Positions 48,812-59,021 of a stretch of 64,000 bases of DNA are shown here, piece after piece; the first letter of the stretch is position 1; every line of letters starts with the position of its first letter. A model generated the notes under the pieces. The model was not told the DNA's origin, ran no database searches, and saw nothing but the letters and a program-made list of their open reading frames with translations. The DNA lies in assembly GCA_903994635.1 (NCBI GenBank), contig CAJEXQ010000002.1:1-64000 (forward strand). The letters are read 5' to 3'. This DNA is from an uncultured Chlorobiaceae bacterium. GTDB lineage: Bacteria > Bacteroidota > Chlorobiia > Chlorobiales > Chlorobiaceae. The position numbers and the translations under genes were made by a program.

Positions 48812-49600
48812 ATGCCGGTAAACAACAACGTTACTCCAGAACATTCATTCGTTCAGTTTGGAAATGAAAAAGGGCCGTCAAACCTTGCCCTTGTCATCAT
48901 TCCGACGTTCAATGAAGCTGATAATATCGGCAGGCTTCTGGGCGAACTTGCTGGAAGATATTCAGATTCGGTTGATGTGCTTGTCATTGATGACAATTCC
49001 CCCGATGGAACCGCTGATATTGTTCGTTCAATGCAGGGGAGGATGAGAGGAGTTTATCTGATGACAAGAGCGAAAAAAATGGGGCTCGGTACCGCATATA
49101 TCGCAGGGTTCAGGTATGCTTTAGAGAAGGGTTACCATTACATCGTGGAGATGGATGCAGATTATTCGCATGATCCCGTTGTGGTGGGGCAATTTCTTGA
49201 TGGCATGAGTGAAGTTCATCTCCTTATCGGGTCGCGCTACATGAACAATACGGTCAACGTTGTCAACTGGCCGCTCGGCAGGTTGATTCTTTCTAAAATG
49301 GCAAGTATCTATACCCGTATTATTACGGGGATGCCTGTCGATGATCCGACAAGTGGCTTTAAATGTTTTTGTGCAGAGGTGTTGCGGGCCCTTGATTTTG
49401 ACAGGATAAATTCCCAAGGTTATTCATTTCAGATTGAGATGAACTTCAGGGTGTGGAAGAAAGGCTTTACGATTAAGGAGATCCCCATAGTTTTTGTTGA
49501 TCGATCGGTTGGTAAATCGAAAATGACAAAAAAAAACATTCGTGAGGCGATCTGGATAGTATGGTGGCTCACCATCAAGTCAATGTTCGGTACCCTGTAG
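48812..49600 (+). CDS. family 2 glycosyltransferase, dolichyl-phosphate mannosyltransferase type
   Basis: The 262-residue protein resembles soluble polyprenyl-phosphate mannosyltransferases, which move mannose from GDP-mannose to a lipid phosphate. It has VIIPTFNEADNIGRLL (28-43), VIDDNSPDGTADIV (58-71), the metal-binding MDADYSHDP (114-122) and VDDPTSGFKCF. It has no C-terminal membrane domain. manC in this window could supply GDP-mannose. It lies after the pscAB terminator; a functional link with the reaction centre is not shown. Confidence 0.85.
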   Translation: MPVNNNVTPEHSFVQFGNEKGPSNLALVIIPTFNEADNIGRLLGELAGRYSDSVDVLVIDDNSPDGTADIVRSMQGRMRGVYLMTRAKKMGLGTAYIAGFRYALEKGYHYIVEMDADYSHDPVVVGQFLDGMSEVHLLIGSRYMNNTVNVVNWPLGRLILSKMASIYTRIITGMPVDDPTSGFKCFCAEVLRALDFDRINSQGYSFQIEMNFRVWKKGFTIKEIPIVFVDRSVGKSKMTKKNIREAIWIVWWLTIKSMFGTL

Positions 49601-49641
49601 GGGGCGGAGTTGTCTCTCTCGCCCCCACCCTTTAGTTTTCC

Positions 49642-51714
49642 TCACTCTTTCTTTTCAGCGATGATCTGCTGGGCGATATCGGGTGGCGCCTCCTCGTAAT
49701 GGCTGAAACTGTATGAGTATCTTGCCCTGCTCTGGGTAAGTCTGGTCAGTGCATGATGAAAGGTCGTCAGAGATGCCTGAGGAATCAGTGCGTGAATGAT
49801 CTGCATTCTTACGTCAGATTGCATGCCAAGAATTTTACCACGTTTGCTTGAAATGTCACCCACTATCTCTCCGGTATACTGTTCGGGCGCGTAGACGTTA
49901 AGGTCAAATATCGGCTCAAGCAGGAATGGTCTTGCGTGGTCGAAAGCGCTCTTGAATGCCATGCTTGCGGCTATTTTAAAGGCAAATTCCGAACTGTCGA
50001 CTGGATGAAATGAGCCGTCATAAGCAATGGCTTTAAGATCAATAACCGGATATCCTGCCAGAATTCCTTTGGTTATTGCCTCCCGAACCCCTTTTTCAAC
50101 AGCAGGCAGATATCTTGTGGGGACAACACCTCCAACAATCTCACTTGCAAACTTAACTCCTGAGTTACGTGCAAGTGGCTCAAGTTTTACCCAGACATCA
50201 CCGTATTGCCCTTTGCCACCAGACTGTTTTTTATATTTCCCCTGGGCTGATGAGGGTACCCTGATAGATTCGCGATAGGGAATTTTGACGGGCGCAATGG
50301 CAACCTTGACTTTAAACTTCCCTTGAAGTCGGCTGATAATGGTATCAAGATGAGTTTCACCAAGAGTTTTCAGGATTGTCTGGTTAAACTCTACATCGTG
50401 CTGGATTGCAAAGCTTGGATCTTCTTCATGCAGATGGTGCAGGCCAGCCGAAATTTTTTCTTCATCCCCCTGGGTAACCGGAATGATTGCAGTGGCCAGC
50501 ATCGGCAGTGGAAAAATAATGGGAGTTACCCGGATGCTTGTTCCTTTGTCTGCCAGGGTATCATTGGTATGTGCATCCTTCAGCTTTACAACCATGCAGA
50601 TATCCCCGGCAAGCAGTTTTTCAACAGGCGTTTTCTTTTGGCCTACAATTGTGTAAACCTGTCCAAGCTTTTGGAGTTGTTCTGTCTGTACATCAATCAG
50701 CTCATGGCCAGTTTCAATATGACCGGAGTATACCCTGAGGTAGGATATTTCGCCGACACGTGGTTCAGACATTGTTTTGAAGATAAAGGCGATGGTTGGC
50801 CCTTCCGGATTGGGTTGAATCAGGCTTTTGGTCTCATCAATGGTACAGATTGCGTGTTCCGGGCCGCGTTCTATGGGTGAGGGAGAGAGGTTGACAAGAG
50901 CGTTCAGTAGTCTTTCGGATCCGATAAGGTGTAGTGGTGACGTGCAGAAAACCGGGAAAAATGTTCTGGTAACAAGTGCTGATTTGATGCCGCTCCTCAG
51001 TTCCTCCTCCGTCAGGGTGCCAACCTCAAAAAACCTGTTCATCAGTTCTTCATCGGTTTCGGCAACTGCTTCGACAAGTTGCTGGTGAAGCTCTTCTGCC
51101 CGTTTTAGATAGAGGTCGGGAATGTCGGAGATGGTGGTGCTTCCGGGTTTATCGGGGGTGAACTCAAGTTGCTTCATCAGCAGGATGTCAATGAGGGTGT
51201 GATGTCCAGCCCCTTCATCTCCCGGAAACTGCATTGGCGTAACAAGATGGCCGAAATGATCCTGGAGCGCCTGAATAGCGTTGTTGAAGTTGGAGCGCTC
51301 TGCATCAAGCTTGGTAAGAATAAATATGGTGGGCTTGTAATACTCCCTGGTGTACTCCCAGATTGTGTCAGTGCCTACCTCAACTCCGGATGCTGAATTG
51401 ACAGTAATCAGGACGGTATCAGCAACCCGCATGGCCGATTTTACATCACCGTGAAAGTCAAGAAGGCCGGGTGTATCGATAATATTGATTTTACAATCAT
51501 TCCAGAATCCGTTGACGAGACTGGTGTTCAGGCTGTGTTTTCTTTCAATTTCGTCAGCGGAGTAGTCGGAAAGGGTGTTCCCTTCTTCAATACTGCCGAG
51601 GCGGTTAATAATACCCATTGTCAGGGCAAGTGATTCAGCAAGAATAGTTTTGCCGCTTCCAGCATGGCCTGTAATAACAATATTTCGCAATTTATCCGGT
51701 TGTACGGCTTGCAT
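49642..51714 (-). CDS. elongation factor G-like GTPase
   Basis: A 690-residue paralogue with the EF-G domain order. It has a P-loop GHAGSGKT (16-23), DTPG (80-83) and TKLD (134-137) instead of NKMD. The switch I motif RGITI is replaced by KHSLNTS (59-65), and the catalytic His after DTPG is Leu84. The rest, including the domain IV segment YRESIRVPSSAQGKYKKQSGGKGQYGDV, is well kept. This matches the EF-G-like family whose role is not translocation; function unknown. It stands alone on the minus strand. Confidence 0.88.
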   Translation of the reverse strand: MQAVQPDKLRNIVITGHAGSGKTILAESLALTMGIINRLGSIEEGNTLSDYSADEIERKHSLNTSLVNGFWNDCKINIIDTPGLLDFHGDVKSAMRVADTVLITVNSASGVEVGTDTIWEYTREYYKPTIFILTKLDAERSNFNNAIQALQDHFGHLVTPMQFPGDEGAGHHTLIDILLMKQLEFTPDKPGSTTISDIPDLYLKRAEELHQQLVEAVAETDEELMNRFFEVGTLTEEELRSGIKSALVTRTFFPVFCTSPLHLIGSERLLNALVNLSPSPIERGPEHAICTIDETKSLIQPNPEGPTIAFIFKTMSEPRVGEISYLRVYSGHIETGHELIDVQTEQLQKLGQVYTIVGQKKTPVEKLLAGDICMVVKLKDAHTNDTLADKGTSIRVTPIIFPLPMLATAIIPVTQGDEEKISAGLHHLHEEDPSFAIQHDVEFNQTILKTLGETHLDTIISRLQGKFKVKVAIAPVKIPYRESIRVPSSAQGKYKKQSGGKGQYGDVWVKLEPLARNSGVKFASEIVGGVVPTRYLPAVEKGVREAITKGILAGYPVIDLKAIAYDGSFHPVDSSEFAFKIAASMAFKSAFDHARPFLLEPIFDLNVYAPEQYTGEIVGDISSKRGKILGMQSDVRMQIIHALIPQASLTTFHHALTRLTQSRARYSYSFSHYEEAPPDIAQQIIAEKKE

Positions 51715-51901
51715 GGCAGGACTCCTTATTTGATCGTTACATTGAACAAAACAGCCTCAAGGGGTAATAAACAAAAAAAAGTCAGATTTGCCGTTGCGGT
51801 GACAATGAAATGGTCGGGAAAAAAAGATATATTTTCCGGTTGTATCCAACGGGCTTTGCTTTTTAGCCCGATTGGGAATTGAAAGTACGTAACAACCATA
51901 A

Positions 51902-53227
<1,326 letters not shown>

Positions 53228-53239
53228 TTAACTTATACA

Positions 53240-53276
53240 GGGAGCCCTTTTAGTAAAAGGGTTCCTTTCTTTTTTC
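53240..53276 (+). terminator. intrinsic terminator after eno
   Basis: GGAGCCCTTTT (53241-53251) pairs with AAAAGGGTTCC (53255-53265), with one G-U, around a 3-base loop. It is followed by a T-rich tract (53266-53276). It ends the eno transcript before the FtsB/DivIC-like gene. Confidence 0.75.
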
Positions 53277-53323
53277 TTCCGGTAGTTTGTGCAGTGCTCG
53301 GTTAACAAAAGTTTTTTCGGTGC

Positions 53324-53638
53324 GTGAAAAAGATTTTCGATTTTAAGGCAATCTGGCAGTACCTCCATTCCAACCAGAAAATAATCCTTCTCAGGGTTGG
53401 TACCTTCTTGTTTGTGGTCTGGATGCTTTTCGACGATTACGGTATCGCGAAAAGAGTTCGGATGGAAGCTGAGCAGCGTTCGCTTCTTGATCGGCTGAAA
53501 AAAGAGGAGCAGAAGATGGTCGATAACGAGCAGCGTATAGTTCATGCCAGGGAGCCGGATAGCATCGAAAAGGCAGCCAGGGAGAGATATAATTTCCGCA
53601 AGCCTGGTGAGACGCTCTTTATTATCAGAGGAGAATAA
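53324..53638 (+). CDS. FtsB/DivIC-type septum formation initiator
   Basis: A 104-residue bitopic membrane protein: short cytosolic start, one membrane segment (about 22-39, IILLRVGTFLFVVWMLF), then a charged coiled coil (about 45-78) and REPDSIEKAARERYNFRKPGETLFII, the typical FtsB/DivIC ending. Such proteins bridge FtsL and FtsQ/DivIB in the divisome. The start is GTG at 53324. As in many bacteria, it lies directly after eno. Confidence 0.82.
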   Translation: MKKIFDFKAIWQYLHSNQKIILLRVGTFLFVVWMLFDDYGIAKRVRMEAEQRSLLDRLKKEEQKMVDNEQRIVHAREPDSIEKAARERYNFRKPGETLFIIRGE

Positions 53639-53667
53639 TTTTTTATCCAATTGTCCTATCCAATTCC

Positions 53668-55722
53668 ATGTACCAGTATCGCCGTCGTTTAACCCGTGAA
53701 GTTGTTTTCGGAACCTTGTCATTGGGGGGATATCAGCCGATAAGGGTAGAGTCCATGACCAATACGCACACTTTTGATACTGCCGCAACTGTTGCGCAAT
53801 GCAGGCGGCTTTATGAGGCTGGTTGTGAAATCATCAGGCTTACCGTACCTTCCGAAAGGGATGCTGAAAACCTCAGGAGCATCCGCGAGCAGCTTCGTCG
53901 AGACAAAATAGAAACTCCTCTTGTTGCCGATATCCATTTCTCCGCCCGCGCAGCGCTCAAGGCTGTTGAATTTGTAGAAAACATTCGCATTAATCCCGGC
54001 AATTATGCCAACAGCCAGAAGTTTTCCAACAATGACTATTCTGATGAGGAGTATCAGAAGGAGATAGAGCATGTCAGGCTGGAATTTGCCCCTTTGGTCG
54101 ATAAAGCCCGCGAGTACGGGGTATCCATGCGGATTGGTACCAATCATGGCTCCCTGTCAGACAGGATTGTCAGTCGTTACGGCAATTCGCCTGAAGGGAT
54201 GGTTGAGGCCGCCATTGAGTTTGCAAGAATTTGTGAAGAGATGGGCTATCACGATATTCTCTTTTCCATGAAATCTTCCAATGTGCGGGTCATGATTCAG
54301 GCATATCGGCTTCTTGTGCAGCAGGCTGACGCTGAACTTCGGTACGCCTATCCGCTTCATCTCGGGGTGACCGAGGCTGGAGATGGCGACGAAGGTCGTG
54401 TGAAGTCGGCTATGGGTATCGGAGCGCTGCTTGAGGATGGACTTGGTGATACTATCAGGGTTTCCCTCACTGAAGATCCTGTTAATGAGGTTCCTGTCGG
54501 TTTTGCTATTGTCAAAAAGTATAATGATTTTCATCTTGTCAAGGGCGATCGGGGCAGTGTTGCCCTGAAGCATGTTGTAGAGAGCCGCAACAGGCTGTCG
54601 AGTCACGCTCTGCCGTCTGTAACCCCTTTTAATCCATTCTGTTATCAACGCAGGGTTGCCAGTCAGATTTCGCTTGCTGGTTTTGCTGTTGGCGGAGATG
54701 GTGTGCCGAGAGTTGAAACTGAAGTACAAGCCTCACTCGCTGATTCTGATGCAGTTTTTGCCGAAGCAGTACAGAGGCTTGCTCCAGGCAAGCCTGAGGA
54801 TGCCATTCGTTCCGAGGTTGTCTCCGTTCGTGTCGACAGCGAAAGTGATCTTGATCGGCTTGATGAACTACTTGTCAAGCTGGGGGAAGCTTGTCGTTCA
54901 GTTGTTGCCTCTACAAGCGATTTGGCGCTTTTTTCCAGATTGCTCGATAAAGTTTCTAAAGTAAGGTTCGATATTATTGAGGGAGAACGGTTCGAACATG
55001 AGATGTTGCAGCTTCTTGACAAAGATCGGCTTGCGGTCGCCGAGTTTTGCTTTCTTCATAAGGAGACAGGCAACTCAATCCCTGCGGAGATTCTTCTCCA
55101 TTTGGCAGAAAAGCTTCGCAAGCAGGGAGTTCAGCGACTTCTTTTTTCAGTGCTCTCCGATAACGTTGTGTTTGTCTATCGGCGACTTGTTCAGGCATTT
55201 AACAGCAAATCTATCAATTATCCCCTTATTGTTCGCTTCAGCAGCGATGCCGCTGATCGGCTTGAGAGTGTGATCGATAGTTCAGTGCAGGCAGGGACAC
55301 TGTTCTGTGACGGGATCGGCGATATGGTTGCGCTTCATACCACCCTTGCCGTTGAGGATGAAGTTAATCTGGCATTTAATATCCTCCAGGGAGCAAGGAT
55401 CAGGATGTCAAAAACTGAATTTATCTCCTGCCCCGGTTGCGGAAGAACCTACTTTGAACTCGAGAAGGCTGTGGCGGCAATCAAGCAACGAACCTCTCAC
55501 CTCAAGGGGTTGAAGATTGGCATTATGGGTTGTATTGTTAATGGTCCGGGTGAGATGGCAGATGCTGATTTTGGCTACGTTGGCGCGGGTAAAAACCGCA
55601 TCAGTCTCTATGTTGGCAGGGAGTGTGTTGCTGAAAATATTGCTGAAGAGGAGGCCGTTGATCAACTTGTTGCTCTTATAAAAGAGCGGGGAAAATGGGT
55701 AGATCCGGTAGATGCTATCTGA
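53668..55722 (+). CDS. ispG: 4-hydroxy-3-methylbut-2-en-1-yl diphosphate synthase, long form
   Basis: IspG (GcpE) makes HMBPP from MEcPP in the MEP isoprenoid pathway, which feeds bacteriochlorophyll tails, carotenoids and quinones here. The [4Fe-4S] domain has C588 and C591 in CPGCGRT, C622 in GCIVNGPGE and the fourth ligand E629. At 684 residues it is almost twice the E. coli enzyme. The extra middle region (about 270-560) matches the three-domain form known from plants and some bacteria. Its stop lies just before the SDR gene. Confidence 0.95.
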   Translation: MYQYRRRLTREVVFGTLSLGGYQPIRVESMTNTHTFDTAATVAQCRRLYEAGCEIIRLTVPSERDAENLRSIREQLRRDKIETPLVADIHFSARAALKAVEFVENIRINPGNYANSQKFSNNDYSDEEYQKEIEHVRLEFAPLVDKAREYGVSMRIGTNHGSLSDRIVSRYGNSPEGMVEAAIEFARICEEMGYHDILFSMKSSNVRVMIQAYRLLVQQADAELRYAYPLHLGVTEAGDGDEGRVKSAMGIGALLEDGLGDTIRVSLTEDPVNEVPVGFAIVKKYNDFHLVKGDRGSVALKHVVESRNRLSSHALPSVTPFNPFCYQRRVASQISLAGFAVGGDGVPRVETEVQASLADSDAVFAEAVQRLAPGKPEDAIRSEVVSVRVDSESDLDRLDELLVKLGEACRSVVASTSDLALFSRLLDKVSKVRFDIIEGERFEHEMLQLLDKDRLAVAEFCFLHKETGNSIPAEILLHLAEKLRKQGVQRLLFSVLSDNVVFVYRRLVQAFNSKSINYPLIVRFSSDAADRLESVIDSSVQAGTLFCDGIGDMVALHTTLAVEDEVNLAFNILQGARIRMSKTEFISCPGCGRTYFELEKAVAAIKQRTSHLKGLKIGIMGCIVNGPGEMADADFGYVGAGKNRISLYVGRECVAENIAEEEAVDQLVALIKERGKWVDPVDAI

Positions 55723-55723
55723 C

Positions 55724-56506
55724 ATGTTTATGTTTGTTACGTTGATAACCGGGGCTTCCATGGGGATTGGTGAAGCCTTGGCCCGTGAATTTGCTTCAAA
55801 AGGCCATAACCTTCTTCTTGTTGCTCGCTCAGGCGAAAAATTGATCTCTCTGGCTGAAGAGCTTCGGAAAGATGGCAGGGTTAAGGTCGAAGTGTGTGTT
55901 GAAGATTTGAGTGTAGTTGATGGCCCTGCACGTGTTTATGAATTTTGTTGCAGGCAGCATATCAAGGTTGATCTTCTTGTCAATTGTGCAGGATTGTCAC
56001 GCGCAGGCGGTTTTTATGATATCCCGACAGGAAAGCTCGAGGAGATCGTGATGGTCAACATGATGGCAATGGCTCTTCTAACCCGTCTTTTTCTTGCTGA
56101 CATGGTTGAAAGGAATGAGGGTGGCATCATTAACATTGCCTCTCTCGGTGGTTTACAGGGAGTGCCAGGTCTCGGGCTCTATTCGGCAACGAAGGCATTT
56201 GTGATTACGCTCAGTGAGGCGCTTTATATGGAGTTGAGGGGCAAAGGGGTAAAGGTTGTTGTGGTTTGTCCCGGCTTCATAGAAACAGATTTTTTTGAGC
56301 ATGCGGGCCATAATACAGCACACCTCCGATTGCCTCTTTCTGGAGTTGAAGTGGTTGTCAGTGCGGCCATTAATGGGTTGAAGAAAAACAAGTTATATGT
56401 ATATCCAACGTTACTCGACAAGGCTCTTGTATTATCACAAAGAGTGGTTTCCCGGAAAACGGTAATACGTCTGGCTGGTTTTTTTGCTGCAGTACCTGAT
56501 GGTTGA
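55724..56506 (+). CDS. short-chain dehydrogenase/reductase
   Basis: An SDR oxidoreductase of about 260 residues with the NAD(P) loop TGASMGIG near the start, NCAGLSRAG, the catalytic Ser in NIASLGG, and the YSATK catalytic pair. It resembles the DltE/YqjQ-like classical SDR group; the substrate cannot be told from sequence. ATG 55724 begins after the ispG stop; ATG 55712 would overlap ispG by 11 bases. The tight junction suggests cotranscription with ispG. Confidence 0.85.
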   Translation: MFMFVTLITGASMGIGEALAREFASKGHNLLLVARSGEKLISLAEELRKDGRVKVEVCVEDLSVVDGPARVYEFCCRQHIKVDLLVNCAGLSRAGGFYDIPTGKLEEIVMVNMMAMALLTRLFLADMVERNEGGIINIASLGGLQGVPGLGLYSATKAFVITLSEALYMELRGKGVKVVVVCPGFIETDFFEHAGHNTAHLRLPLSGVEVVVSAAINGLKKNKLYVYPTLLDKALVLSQRVVSRKTVIRLAGFFAAVPDG

Positions 56507-56525
56507 GAAATTAATCCATTTTTCT

Positions 56526-56553
56526 TTGTGTTTCAAATACCTTTCATTATATT
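56526..56553 (+). promoter_or_regulatory. probable promoter of the tRNA-secE-nusG unit
   Basis: TTGTGT (56526-56531) and TATATT (56548-56553) are 16 bases apart. The predicted start near 56560 lies about 22 bases before the first tRNA. The -10 matches five of six consensus bases and the -35 has only the TTG core. Confidence 0.4.
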
Positions 56554-56581
56554 ACCGTCCATGTTTTTTGAGTTAGTACCT

Positions 56582-56654
56582 GCTGGTGTAGCTCAATTGG
56601 TAGAGCAGCTGATTTGTAATCAGCAGGTTGCGGGTTCGAGTCCCATCACCAGCT
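56582..56654 (+). tRNA. tRNA-Thr (anticodon TGT)
   Basis: The acceptor stem GCTGGTG pairs with CACCAGC. The anticodon stem GCTGA/TCAGC has loop TTTGTAA, anticodon TGT. The T stem GCGGG/CCCAT has one C-A mismatch and one G-T pair, which is unusual but leaves three GC pairs. No CCA is encoded; the discriminator is T. It is first in a four-tRNA cluster before secE. Confidence 0.92.
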
Positions 56655-56664
56655 CTGAATGAAT

Positions 56665-56746
56665 GGGTAGGTAGCGAAGTGGTTAAACGCAACAGACTGT
56701 AAATCTGTCGACTCTGTCTTCGGAGGTTCGAATCCTCCCCTACCCA
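56665..56746 (+). tRNA. tRNA-Tyr (anticodon GTA)
   Basis: A class II tRNA with a long variable arm. The acceptor stem GGGTAGG pairs with CCTACCC, the anticodon loop is CTGTAAA with anticodon GTA, and the T arm is GGAGG-TTCGAAT-CCTCC. The discriminator is A and no CCA is encoded. It lies 10 bases after tRNA-Thr(TGT). Confidence 0.95.
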
Positions 56747-56767
56747 CAGCCGTTTTTAATATTTCAG

Positions 56768-56840
<73 letters not shown>

Positions 56841-56864
56841 CAGGTTTTGGGGGTATTGGTTGAT

Positions 56865-56937
56865 ACGTCAGTAGCTTAATTGGTAGAGCAGCGGTCTCCA
56901 AAACCGCAGGTTGGGGGTTCGATTCCCTCCTGGCGTG
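56865..56937 (+). tRNA. tRNA-Trp (anticodon CCA)
   Basis: The acceptor stem ACGTCAG pairs with CTGGCGT (one T-G pair). The anticodon stem GCGGT/ACCGC has loop CTCCAAA, anticodon CCA. The T arm is GGGGG-TTCGATT-CCCTC. The discriminator is G, the usual identity base for tRNA-Trp. It lies 46 bases before secE. Confidence 0.95.
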
Positions 56938-56983
56938 CACGCGAAGAGATTTTTACAGTAGATTATTCCGCACAAATTTATTC

Positions 56984-57175
56984 ATGAACAAATATATCGG
57001 CAAAGCGGGTCAGTATTATCGTGATGTTGTCAGTGAGATGCGGAAGGTTATCTGGCCGAGTAAGGATGAAATCAAGGACTTGACGATTGTCGTTCTGACG
57101 GTTTCGGGAATTCTTGCTATGTTTACGTTTGTTGTCGACTGGGTGATAAATTTTGTTATGGGTAAGTTACTGTAA
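56984..57175 (+). CDS. secE: preprotein translocase subunit SecE
   Basis: SecE clamps and stabilises SecY. The 63-residue protein is the short single-span form: the amphipathic helix YYRDVVSEMRKVIWPSKDEIK (12-32) with the conserved W-P, then one membrane segment (about 34-58). It lies between tRNA-Trp and nusG, the standard location, far from secY at 14395. Confidence 0.96.
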   Translation: MNKYIGKAGQYYRDVVSEMRKVIWPSKDEIKDLTIVVLTVSGILAMFTFVVDWVINFVMGKLL

Positions 57176-57199
57176 GATAACGGTGTTAAGGTTGAATTG

Positions 57200-57775
57200 A
57201 TGAGCGCTAAAAAAAAGGATGTTGAGGTTCAGGGTGTTCCAGTAGCACGCTGGTATGCGCTCAGGATTTATTCAGGGCATGAGCGTAAGGTTAAGGAGAG
57301 TATTGAGGCTGATGTGATACGTTGCGGACTTGCCGAAAAGATTTTACAGATTTATGTTCCTTATGAGCGTTTTGTCGAGGTTAAAAACGGTAAAAAAAGA
57401 AGTTTAACGAAAAACGCATTTCCTGGTTATGTGCTTATTGAGGCGGTACTTGACAAGCAGACAAGGAATCTTATTCTTGATATCCCTTCAGTAATGGGAT
57501 TTCTGGGTGTTGATGATATCCCTACTCCGTTAAGACCGGATGAGGTTGAGAAGATACTCGAACCGGAGAGCACTATTGAGCATCGCTCAATTGTTGAGTC
57601 TCCATACAGGATTGGTGATTCAGTCAAGGTGATTGATGGGCCATTCAGTTCGTTGACTGGAGTTGTTCACGAGGTGAGCATTGAAAGAATGAAGATTAAG
57701 GTAATGATAAGCTTTTTTGGTCGCAGCACACCAACAGAGCTTGATTTTTCACAGGTTAAGTCAGTTTCCCAATAA
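57200..57775 (+). CDS. nusG: transcription termination/antitermination protein NusG
   Basis: NusG binds RNA polymerase and links it to Rho or the ribosome. The product has the NGN domain (RWYALRIYSGHERKVKESIE, about 17-36; FPGYVLIEAVLD) and a C-terminal KOW domain (GDSVKVIDGPFSSLTGVVHEV, about 137-157). I chose ATG 57200 (191 residues); TTG 57197 would add one residue. It lies between secE and rplK. Confidence 0.97.
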   Translation: MSAKKKDVEVQGVPVARWYALRIYSGHERKVKESIEADVIRCGLAEKILQIYVPYERFVEVKNGKKRSLTKNAFPGYVLIEAVLDKQTRNLILDIPSVMGFLGVDDIPTPLRPDEVEKILEPESTIEHRSIVESPYRIGDSVKVIDGPFSSLTGVVHEVSIERMKIKVMISFFGRSTPTELDFSQVKSVSQ

Positions 57776-57816
57776 TAGTGCTTAAGTAAATTTAAGCTTC
57801 TGAACAGAAATAGATT

Positions 57817-58242
57817 ATGGCAAAAAAGGTAATTGGATTTATCAAGCTTCAGATCCCTGCTGGCGCGGCGAATCCAGCTCCACCTGTTGGACCTGCGCTT
57901 GGCCAGAAGGGTGTCAATATCATGGAGTTTTGCAAACAGTTCAATGCAAAAACCCAGTCTGAAGCGGGAATGATTATTCCTGTGGTGATTACGGTCTTTT
58001 CGGACAAGTCCTTCACATTTATTACAAAAACACCTCCTGCGGCTGTTCTTCTACTCAAGGAGGCGAATTTGAAAAAGGGTTCAGGCGAGCCTAACCGTAA
58101 CAAGGTTGGAACGGTTACCAGTGAACAGGTCAGCAGGATTGCTGAGTTGAAAAGGCCGGATCTCAATGCTTTCGATAGCAGGGGAGCCGAGGAGATGATA
58201 AGAGGAACGGCCAGGAGTATGGGTATTGTTGTTCAGGACTGA
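57817..58242 (+). CDS. rplK: 50S ribosomal protein L11
   Basis: L11 forms the GTPase-associated centre with L10 and L12. The 141-residue protein has [36 protein letters not shown] (9-44) and the C-terminal RNA-binding domain with [21 protein letters not shown] and [10 protein letters not shown]. Length is standard. A GCTTAA/TTAAGC hairpin lies in the 41-base gap before it. Confidence 0.98.
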   Translation: MAKKVIGFIKLQIPAGAANPAPPVGPALGQKGVNIMEFCKQFNAKTQSEAGMIIPVVITVFSDKSFTFITKTPPAAVLLLKEANLKKGSGEPNRNKVGTVTSEQVSRIAELKRPDLNAFDSRGAEEMIRGTARSMGIVVQD

Positions 58243-58313
58243 GAAGTTTTTGTGTTTTAAGGCTGTGGGAGGCTGAAAGGCCGTTTTTTTAACCACTTTT
58301 ACAAGTAAAAATA

Positions 58314-59003
58314 ATGGCTGGCAAAAAATACAGAGAAGCGGTATCGAAGATCGAGCGTTTTCGTGAGTACGATCTTGCTGATGCAGTAGAGAAGATCAGG
58401 GAGATTACGGAGGCAAAGTTTGATGCGACAATTGATATTGCCGTTAAACTCGGGGTTGATCCCCGTCATGCCGATCAGGTGGTTCGTGGTACAGTGATGC
58501 TTCCCCATGGAACTGGCAAAACCGTTTCTGTGCTGGTTGTCTGCAAAGAGGCCAAGGCTGAGGAGGCAAGGGAGGCCGGTGCTGATTTGGTTGGTTTTGA
58601 GGAGTATATCGAAAAAATCCAGGAGGGTTGGACTGGTGTTGATGTTATTATAGCAACTCCGGATGTCATGGGCCAGTTGGGCAAAGTTGCAAAGATTCTT
58701 GGACCACGTGGTTTGATGCCTAATCCGAAGTCAGGAACCGTAACTATGGATGTGGCCAAAGCAGTCAGGGAGGTCAAGGCTGGAAAGATAGAGTTCAGGG
58801 TTGACAAAGCTGGAAATGTGCATGCTCCAGTCGGCAAGGTTTCGTTTCAGCCCGAGCAGTTGGTTCTCAATATCACAAGCTTCCTCAAGGAGGTTGTTCG
58901 CCTGAAGCCTTCGGCCGCCAAGGGCCAGTATGTGCAGGGTATTGCGCTTTCGAGCACTATGTCCCCGAGCGTGAAGGTTAAAATGGAAAAATTTGTAGCC
59001 TAA
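58314..59003 (+). CDS. rplA: 50S ribosomal protein L1
   Basis: L1 forms the mobile stalk at the E site and in many bacteria represses rplK-rplA translation. The 229-residue protein has DATIDIAVKLGVDPRHADQVVRGTVMLPHGTGK (36-68) and the signature ILGPRGLMPNPKSGTV (about 127-142). The 71-base gap after rplK holds a short GNRA-capped hairpin and a seven-T run. Confidence 0.98.
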   Translation: MAGKKYREAVSKIERFREYDLADAVEKIREITEAKFDATIDIAVKLGVDPRHADQVVRGTVMLPHGTGKTVSVLVVCKEAKAEEAREAGADLVGFEEYIEKIQEGWTGVDVIIATPDVMGQLGKVAKILGPRGLMPNPKSGTVTMDVAKAVREVKAGKIEFRVDKAGNVHAPVGKVSFQPEQLVLNITSFLKEVVRLKPSAAKGQYVQGIALSSTMSPSVKVKMEKFVA

Positions 59004-59021
59004 TAAAAACGGTTTATATCG

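Noticed and set aside
51664..51882. 72-codon + frame before eno
   Set aside because: It starts inside the EF-G-like gene on the other strand, and its product has no recognisable features.
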